Positions 41,402-50,411 of a DNA stretch of 64,000 bases are shown here, piece by piece (position 1 is the first letter of the stretch; each line of letters begins with the position of its first letter). The position numbers and the translations under genes were made by a program. The notes beneath the pieces are model-generated. The model saw nothing but the letters and a program-made list of their open reading frames with translations, made no database searches and had not been told where the DNA came from. Location: the NCBI GenBank assembly GCA_036504735.1, contig DASXUQ010000019.1, positions 372,001 to 436,000 of the forward strand, in the 5' to 3' direction. This DNA is from a bacterium. Lineage in GTDB: Bacteria; Electryoneota; RPQS01.

Positions 41402-41829
41402 TTCCGCGTCCCAAGGTCAAGATTCCTTATCGTCCGATTCCGGACATCAACGTGACGTCCCTCGTGGACATCACGATGGTGCTGCTGATTGTGTTCATGG
41501 TGGCGGCGCCGATCATGAAGAGTTCGCTGGATATCGCCGTGCCGCAGGCGGCCACCGCGCAGTCGACGGACAAGGAAGGCGTGACGATTGTCATCCAGAA
41601 GAACGGGACGATCACCATCGACGATACGCCGGTGGATGAGTCCAGCTTCGACGTGTCCTTCAAGCAGATCTACTCCAGCAATGCCGGGGAACCGGTGTTT
41701 CTGAAGGCGGACGGCGATGTGCCGTACTCCAAGGTGCTGAATGTGATCGACGTGTTGCGGCAGGACAGCGTGTTGAATCTCGGCCTGGTGGCAGAGCCGA
41801 AGCAGTCGCAGCACGGTCGCCGGAGGTAA
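41398..41829 (+). CDS. tolR: TolR/ExbD biopolymer transport protein
   Basis: This 143-residue protein has a short cytoplasmic start (MIPRPKVKIPYRPIPDINVT), the transmembrane helix with its essential Asp (SLVDITMVLLIVFMVAAPIM) and a periplasmic domain ending with the VIDVLRQDSVLNLGLV block. The Asp in LVDITMVL is the protonated residue of the TolQR motor. It overlaps tolQ and is followed after 4 bp by the TonB/TolA-like gene. Confidence 0.95.
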   Translation: MIPRPKVKIPYRPIPDINVTSLVDITMVLLIVFMVAAPIMKSSLDIAVPQAATAQSTDKEGVTIVIQKNGTITIDDTPVDESSFDVSFKQIYSSNAGEPVFLKADGDVPYSKVLNVIDVLRQDSVLNLGLVAEPKQSQHGRRR

Positions 41830-41833
41830 TGCA

Positions 41834-42502
41834 TTGCGCGGGTCGTTTTTCGCCTCGCTCGGCCTGCATGCGCTGGCCGTAGCGGTGATGATTTGGGCCA
41901 GCATGGCCAGCGAGCCCAAAGCCAAGGCGCTTCCATCGGCAACCGTGGTGAAGCTGATCAAGCCGCAGGGACTGCCCTTGCCGCGCGGCAATCCGGTGGC
42001 TCCGCCGCAGGGCGAAGGTTCGCCGGACGAGCGGCCCATGCAGTTTCCCAAGGTCGACAAGACCAAGAAGCCAGTGCCGCCGCCCGAAGAGCCGCCCTCC
42101 AAGACGGTTCCCAAACTGCCGACACAGCCGCAGAATCCTTCCAAGCACCCGGGCATGCCCAACGGCAAAGAAGTTTCGGGGCCGGCGGGGACGATTGTGG
42201 TCGGCAACGGCTTCGACTACGATTACTATCTAGCGGTGATCCAGACCAAGATTTCCCAGAACTTCCGTCCACCTCCGGGCGTTCGTGCCCAGTCGCTGGC
42301 GAGCATGACCTTTACCATTATGAAGGGCGGCGACATTTCCAACGTAAAGTTGGCACAGTCGTCGGGCAACCTGCTCATCGATCAGGCTGCCGAGCGGGCG
42401 ATCCGGGCTGCGGGACACTTCCCTCCTCTTCCATCGCAGTATGATCAGGGCCGGTTGGACATCTATTTTGAATTCGTCATCAATCCGAGTACCGGCAGAT
42501 AA
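41834..42502 (+). CDS. tolA: TolA-like protein with TonB C-terminal domain
   Basis: This 222-residue protein has one N-terminal helix (FASLGLHALAVAVMIWASMA), a Pro- and Lys-rich linker (KPVPPPEEPPSKTVPKLPTQ) and a TonB-like C-terminal domain (YYLAVIQTKISQNFRPPPGV, then FPPLPSQYDQGRLDIYFEF). It starts with TTG, with GGAGG 7 bases upstream; no other in-frame start exists before the helix. By position between tolR and tolB it should be TolA, linking TolQR to TolB-Pal across the periplasm. By sequence it could equally be named TonB. Confidence 0.87.
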   Translation: MRGSFFASLGLHALAVAVMIWASMASEPKAKALPSATVVKLIKPQGLPLPRGNPVAPPQGEGSPDERPMQFPKVDKTKKPVPPPEEPPSKTVPKLPTQPQNPSKHPGMPNGKEVSGPAGTIVVGNGFDYDYYLAVIQTKISQNFRPPPGVRAQSLASMTFTIMKGGDISNVKLAQSSGNLLIDQAAERAIRAAGHFPPLPSQYDQGRLDIYFEFVINPSTGR

Positions 42503-42503
42503 G

Positions 42504-43901
42504 ATGCCGGTGATATTCCGAATGTTCTTTGAAAAAACGTCCCTGCGGCTTTGGTGTGCGCTGACATGTGCAATGTTACTCATGGCAGCGGGAGCATCGG
42601 CCCAGATGGATACCTTGCGGACCCGCGTAAATGCGGTGAGCCGCGCGCCGATTTGTGTGATGCCGTTCCACGCGAGACAGGACAGCGCCTTTGCCGGGCA
42701 GTTGCCGGCTTCCCTGCGGGGAATTATTGACGGGGATCTGGCGTACTCCGGTTACTTCAACGTGATTGAGCCACAGGACCTGCCGCCGGACACGATTCTG
42801 CAAGTGCGGAAGATCGGCTCCAAGTGGGACACGCTGCGCACGTTTTCCGGTTCGACCGCGATACGGGTGCAGGGCACGGTATCGTCGGATTGGAATGGCG
42901 CATCGGCCAGCATTGCGATTTTTCAGCCGCCGATTAACGCGCCGATCCACAGCAAGGATTTTACCTTCAAGTCCGAAGATATGCGCGGCGCCGGGCATCA
43001 GATCGCGGCGTGGATCACGAAGATGATTGCCGGCGAGAACGGCAGCTTCGGGTCCAGGATTGTGTTTGCGGTGCGCGCGGGCGGGGGAAAGAATTTGTGG
43101 ATTATGGACTGGGATGGGGCCAATCCGCATCCGCTGACCAGTGACAATACGGTGAACATGTCTCCGACGTGGACGCCGGACGGGAGCGCACTGATCTTCA
43201 CGTCGTTCCGTGGGGGCAACGCGTGCCTTTACAAGTATGCTCTTGGCTCGGGTCATATTTCGCCGTTTGTGGTGCAGTCCGGGGTTACCAGCGCCGCTTC
43301 GGTTTCGCCCGACGGTGAATGGGTGGCTTATTCGGCATCGACCGGCGGGAATCAGGAAATTTTCCGCTGCCGTCTTGACGGGAGCAGCCGGACGCAGCTT
43401 ACCTTCAGCTACGGCATCGACACGTCGCCGAGCTGGGCACCGACCTCGCGTGAACTGGTTTTTACGTCGGACCGCACCGGCGATCCACAGGTCTACCGGA
43501 TGGACGTGGACGGAGCCAACGTGCAGCGTTTGACGATGGCCGGCAATTACAACGAGACCGGCCGCTGGTCACCGCGCGGCGACTTGATTGCCTTTGCCAG
43601 CCGCGAAATCGGCTTTCAGATTTTTACCCTTGCTCCGGATGGTTCGAACGAGCGGCGGATTACGGGTGACGCGGCCAGCGCGACCGGCGCGTGGGCACTC
43701 GATCCGAGCTGGTCACCGGATGGCATGAAGCTGGCGTTCACCGTGACGCAGAGCGGCAAGTCATCGATCTGGACCTGCAACTGGGACGGCAGCAACCCCA
43801 GGCAGTTGACCTTTGGGATGGACGCGGCTCAGCCGCAGTTTGGTCCGGCGGCGGCGCTCGCCGACAGCGCCTCATCCACCGTAGGAGAGCGCGGCCACTG
43901 A
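42504..43901 (+). CDS. tolB: Tol-Pal system protein TolB
   Basis: This 465-residue protein has a signal peptide (LRLWCALTCAMLLMAAGASA), an N-terminal alpha/beta domain (RGIIDGDLAYSGYFNVIEPQ) and a six-bladed PD40 propeller with repeats such as SPTWTPDGSALIFTSFRGG, SVSPDGEWVAYSASTGGNQE and PSWSPDGMKLAFTV. This is the TolB layout. It acts in the periplasm, binding Pal and TolA. It starts one base after tolA. I use the ATG at 42504, as the longer frame overlaps tolA. Confidence 0.95.
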   Translation: MPVIFRMFFEKTSLRLWCALTCAMLLMAAGASAQMDTLRTRVNAVSRAPICVMPFHARQDSAFAGQLPASLRGIIDGDLAYSGYFNVIEPQDLPPDTILQVRKIGSKWDTLRTFSGSTAIRVQGTVSSDWNGASASIAIFQPPINAPIHSKDFTFKSEDMRGAGHQIAAWITKMIAGENGSFGSRIVFAVRAGGGKNLWIMDWDGANPHPLTSDNTVNMSPTWTPDGSALIFTSFRGGNACLYKYALGSGHISPFVVQSGVTSAASVSPDGEWVAYSASTGGNQEIFRCRLDGSSRTQLTFSYGIDTSPSWAPTSRELVFTSDRTGDPQVYRMDVDGANVQRLTMAGNYNETGRWSPRGDLIAFASREIGFQIFTLAPDGSNERRITGDAASATGAWALDPSWSPDGMKLAFTVTQSGKSSIWTCNWDGSNPRQLTFGMDAAQPQFGPAAALADSASSTVGERGH

Positions 43902-43911
43902 GCGCGGGATC

Positions 43912-44631
43912 ATGACGCAGGAACGCATTTTAGTTTGCACTCCCACGCTCCACCGCTGGGCGGGAGACCATCGCGTGGACAATCTGGAACGCACCATTCA
44001 GGCGGTGCGCAGCCAGACCTACGGCACTATCGAGCACATTGTAGTAAAGGCGCAGTGCAATCAGGGGGCAGATTGTCCACTGTGCGAGGAGACGCGGGAA
44101 CTGGCCGCACGCTATGCGCTGCCGGATGGACGTTTCCGCTTGATCGAACTTTCGGAACCGGGTGACCGGTTCGGGTACGTGGGGCGCAACCTGGCGATTC
44201 AGACATCCGATGCTCCGCTGATTGCTTATCTGGACGATGACAACTGGTGGGAGCCGAATCACCTGGAGTCGCTGGTTGCGGCGATGAAGAAGAGCGGAGC
44301 ATCGTTTGCTTACAGCGCCTCGCGCGTCCGCAGTGCGGAAGGCAAACTGCTGCTGAAACGCATTTCGCCGAAGCCTTATTTCACCGGCATCGACCTCAAT
44401 GAGTATCTGCACAAGCGGGAGCTGATTGAGAAATACGGCTTCTGGAATTTGACCTACAATGCCGACTGGGAAGCCGTGGAGAACTGGCTGAAGCACGGCG
44501 AGAAAATCGTAACGTCCGGCATAATGACCTCCAACTACACGCTGAAGCCGGGCGCTAAGGCCATCAGTCTGTACTTCTATTCCTACTACAAGCACAAGGT
44601 GCTGAAGACGCTGGGAAAGAGGGGAATCTGA
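43912..44631 (+). CDS. GT2 family glycosyltransferase inside the tol-pal cluster
   Basis: This 239-residue protein has the GT-A nucleotide-sugar fold: ILVCTPTLHRWAGDHRVDN at the start with IEHIVVKAQCNQG, and a DxD-type motif in LIAYLDDDNWWEPNHLESLV. It ends with NADWEAVENWLKHGEKIVTS, where the acidic residues may be catalytic. There is no membrane helix. It lies 10 bp after tolB and before pal, so it belongs to the same transcript, which is not usual for tol operons. The donor and acceptor are unknown; a surface glycan or a Tol/Pal-linked lipid is possible. Confidence 0.88.
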   Translation: MTQERILVCTPTLHRWAGDHRVDNLERTIQAVRSQTYGTIEHIVVKAQCNQGADCPLCEETRELAARYALPDGRFRLIELSEPGDRFGYVGRNLAIQTSDAPLIAYLDDDNWWEPNHLESLVAAMKKSGASFAYSASRVRSAEGKLLLKRISPKPYFTGIDLNEYLHKRELIEKYGFWNLTYNADWEAVENWLKHGEKIVTSGIMTSNYTLKPGAKAISLYFYSYYKHKVLKTLGKRGI

Positions 44632-44851
44632 ACCGAAGGATGAAGGCGGAGGGATGAAGGAATACGGATCTCCTTCGCGTTTATCGACACTGGAGGGCAC
44701 GGCACACAGGTTCGCATCGGCGAACAACACGACTTTCCTAAGAGAGGCTTAATACAATCCCCGGCATCGGGCTACCGCGAGGGCTGGGTACACATAGATC
44801 GTGGCGTAAACCATCATTAGCCCTATCCAAACCATATTTCGTGGAGAGAAC

Positions 44852-45397
44852 ATGACAAAGCAATTCCGAAATCGTGCACTGCCCATCGTGGCAGTTCTGA
44901 TCATCGCCCTGGCGTTCGCCGCCACGGGCTGCAAGAAGCATGCGCCGAAGGAAGCCCCGCCTCCTCCCCCGCCGCCGAAGGTTGAGACCGTAACCCCGCC
45001 GCCGCCGCCGCCGGACACGACAGGTCAGGCCGAGCGCGAGATGCGGGCCGCCATGGAAGCTGACAGAGGCCGTATCCAGTCCGTTTATTTCGATTTTGAC
45101 AAGAGCGACATCCGCGCCGACCAGCGTACGTCGGTCTCCACGGATGCAGACATTTTCCGCAAGTGGACGCAGTGGCAGGTTGTCGTTGAAGGCAACTGCG
45201 ATGAGCGTGGCACCGCGGAGTACAACCTTGCGCTGGGCGAGCGTCGTGCGACAGCCGGCAAGAACGCCCTCGTCGCCGCCGGTGTAGATGCAGCTCGCGT
45301 CAGCACCGTCAGCTACGGCAAGGAACGCCCGACCGATCCGGGTCACACTGAAGCGGCATGGTCCAAGAACCGCCGCGACGATTTCAAGGTTAAATAG
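44852..45397 (+). CDS. pal: Peptidoglycan-associated lipoprotein Pal
   Basis: This 181-residue protein has a lipoprotein signal with Cys27 (FAATGC), a Pro-rich linker (residues 36-53) and an OmpA-like domain: IQSVYFDFDKSDIRADQRTS, VVEGNCDERGTAEYNLALGE, RRATAGKNALVAAGVDAARV. The GN-CDERG-x-EYN-x-ALGERRA block binds diaminopimelate in peptidoglycan. It anchors the outer membrane to the wall and binds TolB. GGAGA precedes the ATG. A 220-bp gap before it may hold an internal promoter, with TACAAT at 44753-44758 but no good -35. Confidence 0.95.
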   Translation: MTKQFRNRALPIVAVLIIALAFAATGCKKHAPKEAPPPPPPPKVETVTPPPPPPDTTGQAEREMRAAMEADRGRIQSVYFDFDKSDIRADQRTSVSTDADIFRKWTQWQVVVEGNCDERGTAEYNLALGERRATAGKNALVAAGVDAARVSTVSYGKERPTDPGHTEAAWSKNRRDDFKVK

Positions 45398-45411
45398 TCT
45401 ACACCGATCAC

Positions 45412-46197
45412 ATGGCCTATTTTCTCGATCAGCGGTTCGGCGGAAAGCTCCGGCTTTCCGCCGGCCGCCTGACGGGCCTCTTCCTGCTGGGCGCTCTGGT
45501 CCTTCTGGCCGGTTGCGCCTCCCGCAAGCAAGCACTCCTATTGCAGGAAGATACCGCCTACATCCGCGCCAGCGTGGATTCCGTTAAACAGCAGCAGGCT
45601 CTTCAGCAGCGGACCCTCGATTCCCTGCGGGCACAGATGCTTGCGATGAGCACCAATTCCGAGTATGGTTCCAGCGCTCTGCGGGAGCGGATGGAACGGA
45701 TTACCGCGCAGTTCGATCAACTGGTCACCCGGTTGAACCGGACGCTGGCGCCGTTGGAAGAATATCTGCGGCGGCAAGTGCCGGCGGACACGGGCAAGGC
45801 CGGAGCCGGCGGCGGCATGGGCACGGACTATTTCGATGCGGCGCAGCGCGACCTGACCATGGGCAACTATGATCTGGCGGAAGTGGGATTCCTGCAATTC
45901 CTCGAGAACTATCCGACCAGCGATCTGGCGGACGATGCCCGCTATGGATTGGCTGAGACGTATTATACCCGCAAGCGGTATGATGAAGCGATTCAGGAAT
46001 ACCAGCAGGTGTTGACCAAGGATCCGAAGAGCGCCAAGGCTCCCGCGTCCATGCTCAAGATCGGCCTGTGCTACCGCAATGAGGGCAACAACCGTGAAGC
46101 CCGCAAGGTGTGGCAGAGTCTGATCACCAAATATCCCTTTGCCGACGAAGCCAAGGCGGCACAGCAGCGGCTGGACGAGATCAAAGGTAAGAAGTGA
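45412..46197 (+). CDS. cpoB: Tol-Pal accessory protein CpoB/YbgF, lipoprotein form
   Basis: This 261-residue protein has a lipoprotein signal (LFLLGALVLLAGC, Cys35), a coiled-coil section (DSVKQQQALQQRTLDSLRAQ) and C-terminal TPR repeats (YFDAAQRDLTMGNYDLAEVG; ARYGLAETYYTRKRYDEAIQ; SMLKIGLCYRNEGNNREARK). This is the YbgF layout, but the signal is for lipidation rather than free periplasmic release as in E. coli CpoB. It follows pal by 14 bp and ends the tol cluster. In E. coli it couples peptidoglycan synthesis with Tol constriction. Confidence 0.93.
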   Translation: MAYFLDQRFGGKLRLSAGRLTGLFLLGALVLLAGCASRKQALLLQEDTAYIRASVDSVKQQQALQQRTLDSLRAQMLAMSTNSEYGSSALRERMERITAQFDQLVTRLNRTLAPLEEYLRRQVPADTGKAGAGGGMGTDYFDAAQRDLTMGNYDLAEVGFLQFLENYPTSDLADDARYGLAETYYTRKRYDEAIQEYQQVLTKDPKSAKAPASMLKIGLCYRNEGNNREARKVWQSLITKYPFADEAKAAQQRLDEIKGKK

Positions 46198-46281
46198 GGG
46201 CGTCGATCCCCTTCGGTATGTGTGGCCCTGTCGTTTATTTTTTGGCGATGGGGTTTTTCTTTTGTAACAGGGAGCATCTCC

Positions 46282-47406
46282 ATGGCGATGATTGAAGGCA
46301 TGCCGCCGGTGGTTGAGAACGGCGCCGACGTCCAGAAGCACCAGCGGTCGTTTATCATTTCGCTGACGGTTGTGCTGCTGGTCGTGTTTCTGATCATGGT
46401 GCGCGATCTTCTGATCGGCGTCATCCTTGGCATCATGCTTTGGACTATGACCCGCAAGGGGTATCAGCGGATCCTCAAGCGCGTGCGCAAGCCCGGCGGG
46501 GCAGCAGGCCTGGCGCTGCTCGGCACGCTGCTGGTGATCATCATCCCGATCACGATTCTGCTGGCACTGGCGGCGGCGGATGCGTCGACGATGGCCGACA
46601 CTCTGCAGAAGTGGTTCGAGCCGTCGCGGCAGCTTTTGCAGCAGCAACTGGACATACTGAGCCGGGGAAACAGCCTGGCGATTTTCGGGTATGAATTCTC
46701 CGCGCAGGATATTGCACAGAGAATCGAGGCCTTGTCCGGACAGGTCGGCACATTGCTGATCACAGTTCTGCAGAAGGCGGCTGGAGGAATTTTTCACGGT
46801 GGACTGCTGCTGTTTGTCACGCTGTACACTCTGTATTTCTTTTATGTGGATGGACCCGCGTTTATCGGGTGGCTCAAGCGGATGCTGCCGCTCCATCCGG
46901 ATCAGTCGGAGCGGCTGATTCACGATTTTTTGGCAACGGCGGAGAGTTCGCTGACGACGCTGGTCGTGATTGGCGCAGTGCAGGGGACACTGGGAGGACT
47001 TGGATTCTGGGCGGTGGGAGTTCCTTCGCCCTTTTTCTGGGGTGTGATGATCGCGTTCGCATCGGCGATTCCGGCGGTGGGGGCGCAGATTATTCTGATT
47101 CCCGCGGCGGTGATTGTCATGCTGGTGGGGCATTTGTGGCTGGGGATCGGACTGCTGGCCTGGGGCTGGGGCGTGATTGGCCATGTGGATAATGTGTTGC
47201 GGCCCTATCTGGTGAAGCGGGCGATCAATCTGCATCAATTGCTTGTGCTCATCAGCACGCTGGGGGGTATTGCCATGTTCGGCTTCTGGGGGGTAATCCT
47301 CGGTCCGGTCATCGCGTCGCTGCTCAAGGCAACGCTTGATATGTATGCGGAGATTTACAAGAAAGCCCCACCGGAAGACAAGGCCAATTCTGTGCAGCAG
47401 ATATAG
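46282..47406 (+). CDS. AI-2E family (PerM/TqsA-like) transporter
   Basis: This 374-residue protein has about eight transmembrane helices in the UPF0118/AI-2E pattern: FIISLTVVLLVVFLIMVRDL, the large loop with coiled-coil character, ALFVTLYTLYFFYVDG-like LLLFVTLYTLYFFYVDG, GVPSPFFWGVMIAFASAIPA and FWGVILGPVIASLLKATLD. Families of this type export autoinducer-2 or exchange cations; which applies here is unknown. I start at ATG 46282, with GGGAG 8 bases before. It is 85 bp after cpoB and has a terminator at 47434-47464. Confidence 0.9.
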   Translation: MAMIEGMPPVVENGADVQKHQRSFIISLTVVLLVVFLIMVRDLLIGVILGIMLWTMTRKGYQRILKRVRKPGGAAGLALLGTLLVIIIPITILLALAAADASTMADTLQKWFEPSRQLLQQQLDILSRGNSLAIFGYEFSAQDIAQRIEALSGQVGTLLITVLQKAAGGIFHGGLLLFVTLYTLYFFYVDGPAFIGWLKRMLPLHPDQSERLIHDFLATAESSLTTLVVIGAVQGTLGGLGFWAVGVPSPFFWGVMIAFASAIPAVGAQIILIPAAVIVMLVGHLWLGIGLLAWGWGVIGHVDNVLRPYLVKRAINLHQLLVLISTLGGIAMFGFWGVILGPVIASLLKATLDMYAEIYKKAPPEDKANSVQQI

Positions 47407-47433
47407 TACGGGGCGGTTGCTACCGAAAAATGT

Positions 47434-47464
47434 AAAGCCCGGTCTGATGATCAGACCGGGCTTT
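47434..47464. terminator. Bidirectional terminator between convergent genes
   Basis: Perfect 14-bp arms AAAGCCCGGTCTGA (47434-47447) and TCAGACCGGGCTTT (47451-47464) around TGA. It serves the AI-2E gene (+) and the FtsB-like gene (-). Confidence 0.88.
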
Positions 47465-47486
47465 GCTATTCTTTACACCTGAGCGC

Positions 47487-47804
47487 TTACCGCTTTGTCG
47501 GTTCGACTTGAATGTTGTAGATGGTCTCGTTGGACGCGGCAAGGTTCAGTTCTCGCGCGGCGCGCTCCATCGCGACTTCATCGCCGGCTTTCAGAGCGGC
47601 CAGATATTCGGCAAGCTGTTTCTTGCGGGCTTCAAGCTGCCGGATCTGCTTCATCTGTTGCTCGCGCGTCTGAAACAGCTTATAGCTGGCCCACAGGCCC
47701 TCTTTCCCGGCACTGAACCAGGCCGTCACGCCGATGACCGCGACCATGACCAGAATGGGAATGGGCCGCAAAAACCAGCGGCGCTTAACGACCTTGGCAG
47801 ACAT
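47487..47804 (-). CDS. ftsB: FtsB/DivIC-like septum formation initiator protein
   Basis: This 105-residue bitopic protein has an N-terminal basic stretch, one helix (IPILVMVAVIGVTAWFSAGK), a coiled coil (LFQTREQQMKQIRQLEARKK) and the closing ERAARELNLAASNETIYNI, equivalent to the FtsB/DivIC end (E-x-x-A-R-E-x-L..G-E-x-x-Y). Family proteins join FtsL and FtsQ in the divisome. It lies 5 bp after a secreted unknown and downstream of eno; FtsB-like genes often sit next to eno in bacteria, which supports the call. Confidence 0.85.
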   Translation of the reverse strand: MSAKVVKRRWFLRPIPILVMVAVIGVTAWFSAGKEGLWASYKLFQTREQQMKQIRQLEARKKQLAEYLAALKAGDEVAMERAARELNLAASNETIYNIQVEPTKR

Positions 47805-47809
47805 CTTTG

Positions 47810-48592
47810 CTACTTCTTTTCAAGCGTGTGTACATAGGAATAAACGTCGATGCCGGAGAACGGCCCGAGGGATTGGACGTTGGTGATCTTTACATCCTTG
47901 CGTCCGGTCCACCACAGGGTGTCTTTGTCGGCGACCACACCGAGGGATTGCTCCCAAAGATGGTTGGTGGGCGATGCCGCGCAAAACAGGAGTTGGCTGT
48001 TTTCACGGTAGAGACTGTCCATTGCGGAAGGAATTTGTGATATAAGCCATTTCGGGTCCATGACGAGCGAGATTGCGGCGGCAGGTGACTGTGCCGTATC
48101 TGCCGCGATGTATCGGACCAGCAAATCGGCAGTGCCGATTCCCGTGCTCACTTCGGCGGAGCGCACTTTGCCGCCCACGGTGCGATGCATCATCGGGGCA
48201 ACCGGATGCATCGGATTGCCTTTCATCCGCTTGAACACGGCTACGTCGAAACTGTCGAGTTTGACGGTCGCTTGCGGGAACTGAACGCTCTGTCCTTTGT
48301 GTCGCGACAGTACCGCCGCCTTCACTCCGGGCAATGCACACAGCTTCTTGAGGAACTCTGCCGGGGCCGTCCCTGAATCAAGTTGCTTCTCGGCATCGAG
48401 CAGCGCCATCGCATGGGGATAGTACACCTGACCGAAATAGTTCTTGACCACGAGCGCACTGCTCATCGACCAGGCATCATCCCAGCCTTTTTGGCTCGCG
48501 GCTTTCTCGGTCGCGGTCTTGTCCTGCGCCAGAGCGACGGCCGCCAGCACCATCAAACATACGGCCGTCAGAACGAAGTGTCTTGAGACCAT
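47810..48592 (-). CDS. Secreted protein of unknown function between eno and ftsB
   Basis: This 260-residue protein has a signal peptide (HFVLTAVCLMVLAAVALAQ) and is exported. I recognise no family. It contains KNYFGQVYYPHAMALLDAEK, LKKLCALPGVKAAVLSRHKG and AAISLVMDPKWLISQIPSAM, with no metal or nucleotide motif. ATG 48592 is chosen because GAGG lies 5 bases before it; a longer frame to 48688 would run back into eno and through a repeat. It ends 5 bp before the ftsB-like gene, so the two are co-transcribed. Confidence 0.8.
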   Translation of the reverse strand: MVSRHFVLTAVCLMVLAAVALAQDKTATEKAASQKGWDDAWSMSSALVVKNYFGQVYYPHAMALLDAEKQLDSGTAPAEFLKKLCALPGVKAAVLSRHKGQSVQFPQATVKLDSFDVAVFKRMKGNPMHPVAPMMHRTVGGKVRSAEVSTGIGTADLLVRYIAADTAQSPAAAISLVMDPKWLISQIPSAMDSLYRENSQLLFCAASPTNHLWEQSLGVVADKDTLWWTGRKDVKITNVQSLGPFSGIDVYSYVHTLEKK

Positions 48593-48614
48593 CGATGCCT
48601 CGCTCGAACTATTG

Positions 48615-48675
48615 ATCTTGCTGCGCGCGGGGTAAGGACACCCCGCGCGGCGATGGGTGAAGTAGTCTGCGACGC
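48615..48675. repeat. Extragenic repeat, unit Y followed by X
   Basis: Y' has a perfect 10-bp stem (CGCGCGGGGT 48624-48633, ACCCCGCGCG 48640-48649) and is followed by X' (GATGGGTGAAGTAGTCTGCG). The order is the reverse of the copy at 38457-38506. Confidence 0.7.
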
Positions 48676-48678
48676 GAA

Positions 48679-49995
<1,317 letters not shown>

Positions 49996-49998
49996 TCA

Positions 49999-50027
49999 AA
50001 TATAAGAAATGTTCGGTGGAAAGGCAA
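49999..50027 (-). promoter_or_regulatory. Sigma-70 promoter of eno
   Basis: On the minus strand TTGCCT (50027-50022), 17 bases, TATATT (50004-49999). The leader to the ATG is about 33 bases. Confidence 0.72.
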
Positions 50028-50129
50028 CATCAAAGACGCGGTGACCGATCATAGGACAAACGATACGAGGCGACCGTCGGGCCGCCCCTATCCTGCGTTT
50101 TACTGAATCCAGCCGGAAATAGGGACCGT

Positions 50130-50411
50130 TTATTCAGATGGTTCAGTTTCGGAGCCGCCTTCGTCGCCCATCAGGGAGTTGTAGACTTCGAGGGCGCGGT
50201 CAAAGTCGGACTCGGGGACGAAGATCTTCCACGGGTCGCCGAGGGGTTCGGTGCCCATGATCATGCCAAGGCCGCCGGACTCGAGATCGGTCTTAACCAT
50301 ATTGGGGATGTTCTCTTTGTCGAGAACTTCCGTGACCATCGAAACGAACACGCCACCCTTGAGGGGCGGGAGCGGTTTCCAAGTTTGGGTCGGGTCGTGT
50401 TGCTCTGCCAT
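50130..50411 (-). CDS. DUF2007 family putative signal-transducing protein
   Basis: This 93-residue protein matches the small DUF2007 alpha/beta domain: GVFVSMVTEVLDKENIPNMV, KTDLESGGLGMIMGTEPLGD, WKIFVPESDFDRALEVYNSL, then an acidic tail. Family members resemble small regulatory (PII-like/ferredoxin-fold) proteins; no ligand is known. The start ATG overlaps the stop of the YhaM-like gene by one base (TAATG), so the two are coupled. It is cytoplasmic. Confidence 0.82.
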   Translation of the reverse strand: MAEQHDPTQTWKPLPPLKGGVFVSMVTEVLDKENIPNMVKTDLESGGLGMIMGTEPLGDPWKIFVPESDFDRALEVYNSLMGDEGGSETEPSE

